From NCBI GenBank assembly GCA_934561115.1, contig CAKTFS010000038.1, forward strand, positions 1-10,893: 10,893 bases of DNA, given 5' to 3'. The stretch is from an uncultured Faecalibacterium sp. Its GTDB lineage: Bacteria > Bacillota > Clostridia > Oscillospirales > Ruminococcaceae. Position numbers and translations under genes: made by a program. Below, in pieces: positions 7,305 through 10,893 of the stretch (the first letter of the stretch is position 1; every line of letters starts with the position of its first letter). The notes beneath the pieces were generated by a model. It had not been told where the DNA came from and did not search any database. It saw nothing but the letters and a program-made list of their open reading frames with translations.

Positions 7305-8536
7305 TGAAACGCATTGCTGCATTGCTGCTGACGCTGGCTGTGGTGCTGTGCGCCGCATTGCCGGTGTTTGCCGCCGGCACCATCGAGGTGACCGAGGACG
7401 TCTCAGTGTCGGATGCTTACGACTGGACCCGCTTCAAGGGGCAGAACGTCACCCTGAACGTCTACAACTGGGGCGAGTACATCTCCAACGGCTCGGACGA
7501 CAGTGTGGACGTGGTGGCCGCCTTTGAAAAGCTGACCGGCATCAAGGTGAACTATACCACCTTCGATTCCAACGAGTCCCTGTACGCCAAGCTCAAGTCC
7601 GGCGCAGCCAACTACGATGTGATCATCCCCTCTGACTACATGGTGGCAAAGATGATCAACGAGGGGATGCTTGCACCCCTTGACTATGATAATATCCCCA
7701 ATTTCCAGAAGATCGATGCGGGCTACCGCAACCCGGATTACGACCCGCAGAACGCCTACACCGTGCCTTATATGCTGTGCACCACCGGCATCATCTACAA
7801 CACCACCATGGTAGACGAAGCCCCCACCTGCTGGGCAGACCTGTGGGACGAGCAGTATGCGGGCAACATCCTGATGTTCAACAACAGCCGCGATGCCTAC
7901 GCCATTGCGGCATTCAAGAGCGGCCACAGCATCAACCCCGCCACCCCGGAAGAGGTGGACGAGGTGGTAGAGGAGCTCAAGGCGCAGAAGCCGCTGGTGC
8001 AGGCCTACGTCATGGACGAGATCTTTGATAAGATGATCGGCGGCGAGGCTGCCATCGGCGTGTACTACTCCGGCGATGCCATTACCATGATCGATGATAA
8101 CCCGGATCTTGCGTGGGTGTTCCCGGAGGAGGGCAGTGTGCTTTCGGTGGACTGCATGGCCGTGCCCGCTGCCAGCGAGCACAAGGAAGCCGCTGAGATG
8201 TTCATCAACTTTATGTGTGAGACCGACATCGGCAAGGCCAACAGCGAGTATATCGGCTACACCACCCCCATGCACGATGTATGGGAGGTGCTGGACGAGG
8301 ACCTGAAGACCAGCGAGATCGCCTACCCGTCTGAAGAGGACGCCGCCCGCGAGAAGGTGTTCACCGCCCTGAGCGACGAGGTGAACAGCGAGCTGGACCT
8401 GAAGTGGAGCGAGATGAAGAGCTACGACGAGGGCGGCGGCAGCTACCTGTTTTTGATGTTGCTGCTGGCTATGCTGGCGCTGGCCTGCTTCAATATCTGG
8501 CGCAAGGTGCGCAGAAAGAACCGCAATCAGTATTGA
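7301..8536 (+). CDS. potD: Polyamine-binding protein PotD with a C-terminal membrane anchor
   Basis: This is the extracytoplasmic ligand-binding subunit of the importer. Residues 1-24 form a type I signal peptide (MMKR, hydrophobic core, cleavage after VFA). Cys17 follows VVL and is not in a lipobox. The binding domain spans about 48-345 and carries the PotD hallmarks VYNWGEY (54-60), SNESLYAKLKSG (90-101), WADLWDE (178-184) and IGYTTP (318-323). Unlike usual PotD, it ends in a Gly-rich hinge (378-380), a hydrophobic helix (381-400) and a basic tail, which should hold it in the membrane. Aligned with E. coli PotD, pocket residues Trp34, Tyr37, Tyr85, Asp257 and Tyr293 are kept (57, 60, 113, 284, 320), but Asp168, Glu171, Trp229 and Trp255 become Asn195, Asp198, Tyr256 and Ser282. 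Two starts are possible; ATG at 7304 has better spacing (seven bases) from AGGAGG (7291-7296) than 7301. Residue numbers here count from 7301. The exact polyamine bound is uncertain. Confidence 0.93.
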   Translation: MMKRIAALLLTLAVVLCAALPVFAAGTIEVTEDVSVSDAYDWTRFKGQNVTLNVYNWGEYISNGSDDSVDVVAAFEKLTGIKVNYTTFDSNESLYAKLKSGAANYDVIIPSDYMVAKMINEGMLAPLDYDNIPNFQKIDAGYRNPDYDPQNAYTVPYMLCTTGIIYNTTMVDEAPTCWADLWDEQYAGNILMFNNSRDAYAIAAFKSGHSINPATPEEVDEVVEELKAQKPLVQAYVMDEIFDKMIGGEAAIGVYYSGDAITMIDDNPDLAWVFPEEGSVLSVDCMAVPAASEHKEAAEMFINFMCETDIGKANSEYIGYTTPMHDVWEVLDEDLKTSEIAYPSEEDAAREKVFTALSDEVNSELDLKWSEMKSYDEGGGSYLFLMLLLAMLALACFNIWRKVRRKNRNQY

Positions 8537-8548
8537 TCGTTCTGCCAA

Positions 8549-8583
8549 GGCTGCCGCCCCGGACGTGGTGCGGCGGCCTTTTT
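8549..8583 (+). terminator. Intrinsic terminator after potD
   Basis: GGCTGCCGC (8549-8557) pairs with GCGGCGGCC (8570-8578) with one G-U pair, around a 12-base loop, followed by five T residues (8579-8583). It lies 12 bases after the potD stop and 19 bases before the thioesterase start. It should end most potABCD transcripts. Confidence 0.85.
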
Positions 8584-8602
8584 CCGATAGGAGGAAAAGA
8601 CT

Positions 8603-9340
8603 ATGGAACAGTTTTATTATGAAGATACCACTGTGGTAGAAAATGCCGATGCAGACTGCCACAGCCTGCTCAAGGCCAGCGCTCTGCTGCGCTATGTGGA
8701 GCAGGTATCCGCCATGCACGCCCGGAAATTCGGCATGGACGACCAGTTTTTTGAGGATCACGGCGTAGCATTTCTGGTGGGCAAGCAGGCGCTGCGGTTC
8801 AACCGCGTGCCCCGCCGGGGCGAGACCCTGACCCTTTGCTCCCGCTCTGAGAAGATCCTCCGCGGCTCCATCAAGCGCATCACCACCCTTACGGACGAAG
8901 CCGGGCAGGAGGTGGCCATGGTGGACAGCCGCTGGATCATATCCAGCCTTGAAGATGGTCATCTCCTGCGCCAGCCGGGCTGGACAAAGGAAGGCTACTG
9001 GAACGAGACGGTGGAAGGGGAGCTGCCTCTTTCGCTGCATAAGCGCCGGGACAGCCTGACCAGCGCCGGTCCGTTTACGGCCCGCTACTCCCAGTGCGAC
9101 CTGCACTACCACATCAACAACGCCTTTTATCTGGACATCGTCTGCGACGCACTGCCGCTGGAGATCATGCGCAATAACGTTGTAAAATTTGCTTCCATCA
9201 ACTATCATCGTGAGGTCCCCATGGGACAGCAGGTGGAGATCTTCTACACCCCCTCGGATGACGGCTGGTATTTTATTGCAAAACATGCAGACAAAACGGC
9301 TTTCGAGTGCTATCTGGAGCTGGAGCCGGTCAAGCAGTAA
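8603..9340 (+). CDS. Acyl-ACP thioesterase family protein (double hotdog)
   Basis: This 245-residue protein has the size and pattern of the bacterial acyl-ACP thioesterase family, which hydrolyses acyl-ACP to free fatty acid in the cytoplasm. The N-terminal hotdog half (about 1-130) includes LLRYVEQVSAMHA (28-40) and GVAFLVGKQALRFNRVPRRG (54-73). The C-terminal half (about 150-245) carries the active-site stretch RYSQCDLHYHINN (161-173). Compared with plant FatB, where Asp281, Asn283, His285 and Glu319 are the proposed catalytic set, the same spacing gives Asp166, His168, His170 and Glu204. Asp, His and Glu are kept, but the Asn is His, and the residue after the Glu is Val instead of Cys. AGGAGG (8589-8594) sits eight bases before the ATG. 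It follows the pot terminator with no clear promoter of its own. Family assignment is firm; catalytic activity and chain-length preference are open. Confidence 0.85.
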   Translation: MEQFYYEDTTVVENADADCHSLLKASALLRYVEQVSAMHARKFGMDDQFFEDHGVAFLVGKQALRFNRVPRRGETLTLCSRSEKILRGSIKRITTLTDEAGQEVAMVDSRWIISSLEDGHLLRQPGWTKEGYWNETVEGELPLSLHKRRDSLTSAGPFTARYSQCDLHYHINNAFYLDIVCDALPLEIMRNNVVKFASINYHREVPMGQQVEIFYTPSDDGWYFIAKHADKTAFECYLELEPVKQ

Positions 9341-9355
9341 GCGCCCGGAGGAAAA

Positions 9356-9931
9356 ATGCCTATGTCCAAGACCAAGGAGCTGTTCGGCACCTTTTTCAAG
9401 ATCGGTGCCTTTACCTTTGGCGGCGGCTACGCCATGGTGGCGCTGCTGGAGCATGAATTTGTGGAAGAAAAACGCTGGCTTACCCGGGAGGAGTTTCTGG
9501 ATATGGTCGCTATTGCCGAGTCCACCCCCGGCCCTGTGGCGGTGAACAGTGCCACCTACATCGGCTATAAGCTGGCAGGTGTGACCGGTGCGGCGGCTTC
9601 CACCTTGGCGGTGTGCCTGCCGTCCTTTGGAGTCATTTACCTTATTTCGCTGTTCTTCGACCGCTTTTTACAGTTGACGGTGGTGGCCAATGCCTTTAAG
9701 GGCATTCAGGCCTGCGTCATCTACCTGATTTTATCCGCAGGGGTCAAGATGCTCAAAAATTTGCAGTGCACTCCCTTCAACACAGCAGTGGTGGCGGTGG
9801 TGCTGGCGGCTATGGTGGGCTGCTCTGTGCTGGCAGTAAACTTTTCCTCCATCTGCTGCATCCTGTTTTGCGGCGCAGCCGGGGTACTGGCCTACGCAGT
9901 AGGGCAGGGGAAGAAAGGCGGCACAAAATGA
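9356..9931 (+). CDS. CHR-family membrane protein (chromate transporter family), first half-size subunit
   Basis: This is a 191-residue integral membrane protein of the CHR family, one of a short-chain pair. The N-terminal motif FFKIGAFTFGGGYAM (13-27) and the ESTPGPVAVNSATYIG stretch (55-70) are the conserved CHR-domain marks. Hydrophobic segments lie at about 75-100, 106-133, 141-160 and 163-182. Full-length ChrA proteins carry two such domains in one chain; here they are on separate genes. CGGAGG (9346-9351) precedes two nearby ATG codons, four bases before 9356 and ten before 9362, so the exact start is uncertain. The gene overlaps the next one by four bases (ATGA at 9928-9931). Chromate export is the named activity of the family, but for short paired members in anaerobes the natural substrate is not known and should not be assumed. 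Confidence 0.88.
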   Translation: MPMSKTKELFGTFFKIGAFTFGGGYAMVALLEHEFVEEKRWLTREEFLDMVAIAESTPGPVAVNSATYIGYKLAGVTGAAASTLAVCLPSFGVIYLISLFFDRFLQLTVVANAFKGIQACVIYLILSAGVKMLKNLQCTPFNTAVVAVVLAAMVGCSVLAVNFSSICCILFCGAAGVLAYAVGQGKKGGTK

Positions 9932-10500
9932 TCCTGCTGCAATTGTTCTGGAACTTTCTGGTCATCGGTGCGGTGTCCTTTGGCGGCGGCTACGGCATGA
10001 TCTCGCTGGTGCGGGAAACGGTGCTGGGGCACGGCTGGCTGACCGAGAGCGAATTTCTCAGCTTTATCGCGGTGTCAGAGTCTACGCCCGGCCCGCTGGC
10101 GGTGAATATGGCTACCTTTATCGGGGCTTCGCAGGCGGGGCTGGCAGGCTCCTTTGCGGCAACGGTGGGGGTGGTGCTGCCTTCTTTTATTATCATCCTG
10201 CTTATTGCGGCGGTGCTGCACAGCCTGATGAAGTACGCCGGGGTCAATGCCTTTCTGGCCGGGGTGCGCCCTTGCGTGGTGGCTATGATCTTAGCTACCG
10301 CCTGCACCATGGGGCTTTCCACGCTGGGGGGCTTTACCACCGTTTCCGGCGGTTTTGCCCCGGATATGCGTGCGCTGGCAGTGTTTGCCCTGCTGGGCAT
10401 CCTGCATTTTGCCTATAAAAAGAAAACGCAGAAAGCGCCGTCCCCCATCGGGATGATCCTGCTTTCTGCGCTGCTGGGCGCGGTGCTGTGGAGCATCTGA
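9928..10500 (+). CDS. CHR-family membrane protein (chromate transporter family), second half-size subunit
   Basis: This 190-residue membrane protein is the partner of the preceding gene product and a distant paralogue of it. FWNFLVIGAVSFGGGYGM (7-24) and VSESTPGPLAVNMATFIG (49-66) line up with the same motifs in the first subunit. Hydrophobic segments lie at about 68-100, 105-137, 147-162 and 173-189, with a basic KKKTQK loop (164-169) before the last one. The start ATG at 9928 overlaps the previous stop codon, with an AAGAAAGG site about ten bases upstream. A longer in-frame start at 9766 was rejected because it lies deep inside the first subunit gene and adds 54 Gly/Arg-rich residues unlike a membrane protein. 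The two proteins probably form a heterodimer that stands in for the two-domain ChrA chain. Confidence 0.88.
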   Translation: MILLQLFWNFLVIGAVSFGGGYGMISLVRETVLGHGWLTESEFLSFIAVSESTPGPLAVNMATFIGASQAGLAGSFAATVGVVLPSFIIILLIAAVLHSLMKYAGVNAFLAGVRPCVVAMILATACTMGLSTLGGFTTVSGGFAPDMRALAVFALLGILHFAYKKKTQKAPSPIGMILLSALLGAVLWSI

Positions 10501-10526
10501 CCCGAAAAACTTTTTTCAAAAACATG

Positions 10527-10553
10527 GGGCTATTTTTGAAATAGCCCTTTTTT
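10527..10553 (+). terminator. Intrinsic terminator after the CHR gene pair
   Basis: A perfect nine-base-pair stem, GGGCTATTT (10527-10535) with AAATAGCCC (10539-10547), has a TTG loop and is followed by six T residues (10548-10553). It lies 26 bases after the stop of the second CHR gene. Confidence 0.9.
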
Positions 10554-10560
10554 GTTATAC

Positions 10561-10596
10561 AAAAAGAGCTGCCGTGCAAAAATGCACAGCAGCTCT
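10561..10596 (-). terminator. Intrinsic terminator of the convergent aspartyl-tRNA synthetase gene
   Basis: AGAGCTGC (10565-10572) pairs with GCAGCTCT (10589-10596), and inside it GTGC (10574-10577) with GCAC (10584-10587), separated by one C/A mismatch. Read on the minus strand, the stem runs into a T tract (complement of 10561-10565). It begins 18 bases after the stop of the minus-strand gene. Together with the plus-strand terminator at 10527-10553 it insulates the two convergent units. Confidence 0.88.
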
Positions 10597-10614
10597 CGGC
10601 AGGGACTTTAAAAA

Positions 10615-10893
10615 TTACGGGGTCAGACGGTTGGGACCGCGGAACAGGAACTCGGCATCCTTGATGCTCAGGCCGCACAGCAGCATGGTCAGGCGGTCGA
10701 TGCCCAGACCAAAGCCGCCGTGGGGCGGGCAGCCGTACTGGAAGAACTCCAGATAGAACTTGACGTCATCGGCCAGACCCTTTTCCTCAGCCTGCTTCTT
10801 CAGCACCTCGTAGCGGTGCTCACGCTGGGCACCGGTGGTGATCTCCACGCCGCGCCAGATCAGGTCGTAGCCCTGCGGCACGCCGTTCTCATC
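10615..10893 (-). CDS. aspS: Aspartyl-tRNA synthetase, AspRS2 type, C-terminal fragment (runs off the window)
   Basis: The last 92 residues of a class II aminoacyl-tRNA synthetase are present; the gene continues past the right edge with no start visible. The reading frame is open from 10893 to the TAA at 10615-10617. The stretch GVEITTGAQREHRY (residues 15-28 of the fragment) and motif 3, GGFGLGIDRLTM, with its conserved Arg, belong to the catalytic domain. The end, FRGPNRLTP, matches archaeal-type AspRS rather than LysRS or AsnRS. AspRS2 enzymes in bacteria are commonly non-discriminating and charge both tRNA-Asp and tRNA-Asn, working with the GatCAB amidotransferase; that cannot be decided from this fragment because the anticodon-binding domain is outside the window. 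AsnRS is a less likely alternative because of the RLTP ending. Confidence 0.88.
   Translation of the reverse strand, partial: DENGVPQGYDLIWRGVEITTGAQREHRYEVLKKQAEEKGLADDVKFYLEFFQYGCPPHGGFGLGIDRLTMLLCGLSIKDAEFLFRGPNRLTP

Noticed and set aside
7349..7351. Cys17 of PotD as a lipoprotein cysteine
   Set aside because: The preceding residues are VVL, with no Gly, Ala or Ser at the position before the Cys, so the lipobox fails. The VFA site a few residues later fits signal peptidase I.
7403..9454. A 683-codon open frame on the minus strand across potD and the thioesterase gene
   Set aside because: It crosses a terminator and two recognisable plus-strand genes, and its composition is biased. It is a shadow frame.
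10504..10517. Short A-tract/T-tract dyad GAAAAACTTTTTTC as another terminator or operator
   Set aside because: A one-base centre leaves no loop for a stable RNA hairpin, and a stronger terminator follows at 10527-10553. It may be simple AT-rich spacer.

Overview
The window is dense, GC-rich (by eye around 60%), low-repeat chromosomal DNA. It probably comes from a Gram-positive anaerobe of the gut Oscillospiraceae/Ruminococcaceae type, for example a Faecalibacterium or Gemmiger relative. This is inferred from GC-rich codon use, strong AGGAGG ribosome binding sites, tightly overlapping operons, a GldA/GldF/GldG/DUF4340 operon in a genome with no sign of Bacteroidetes, potABCD, and an archaeal-type aspartyl-tRNA synthetase end. 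No species can be proven from the window. There is no rRNA, tRNA, CRISPR array, insertion sequence or phage gene.

Layout. (1) Positions 45-4339 hold a four-gene plus-strand operon: an ABC ATPase, a multi-pass permease, a GldG-like protein anchored at both ends, and a DUF4340 protein. It closes with a strong intrinsic terminator at 4347-4387. The first three resemble the GldA, GldF and GldG proteins known from gliding Bacteroidetes, but nothing here points to gliding; the substrate is unknown. (2) A 251-base gap (4340-4590) holds that terminator, a near-consensus vegetative promoter (TTGACA, 17 bases, TATTAT) and a roughly 128-base structured leader. The leader contains a second, weaker terminator-like hairpin and a sequence able to block it. 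(3) Positions 4591-8536 hold potA, potB, potC and potD, a polyamine-type ABC importer with stop/start overlaps at the last two junctions and a terminator at 8549-8583. PotD has a type I signal peptide and a C-terminal membrane helix instead of a lipoprotein anchor. (4) Positions 8603-9340 encode an acyl-ACP thioesterase family protein with an altered active-site motif. (5) Positions 9356-10500 encode two half-size CHR-family (chromate transporter family) membrane proteins whose genes overlap by four bases. (6) Two intrinsic terminators, one for each strand, separate these from the convergent C-terminal end of an AspRS2-type aspartyl-tRNA synthetase gene that runs off the right edge.

How they work together: each ABC system is a self-contained operon. 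The importer should be controlled by the promoter and leader at 4428-4590. The thioesterase and CHR genes have no promoter I can see, so they may depend on readthrough past the pot terminator or on a poorly conserved promoter. The observations most worth following are the potential switch upstream of potA, the C-terminally anchored PotD with a changed ligand pocket, and the Asn-to-His change in the thioesterase.
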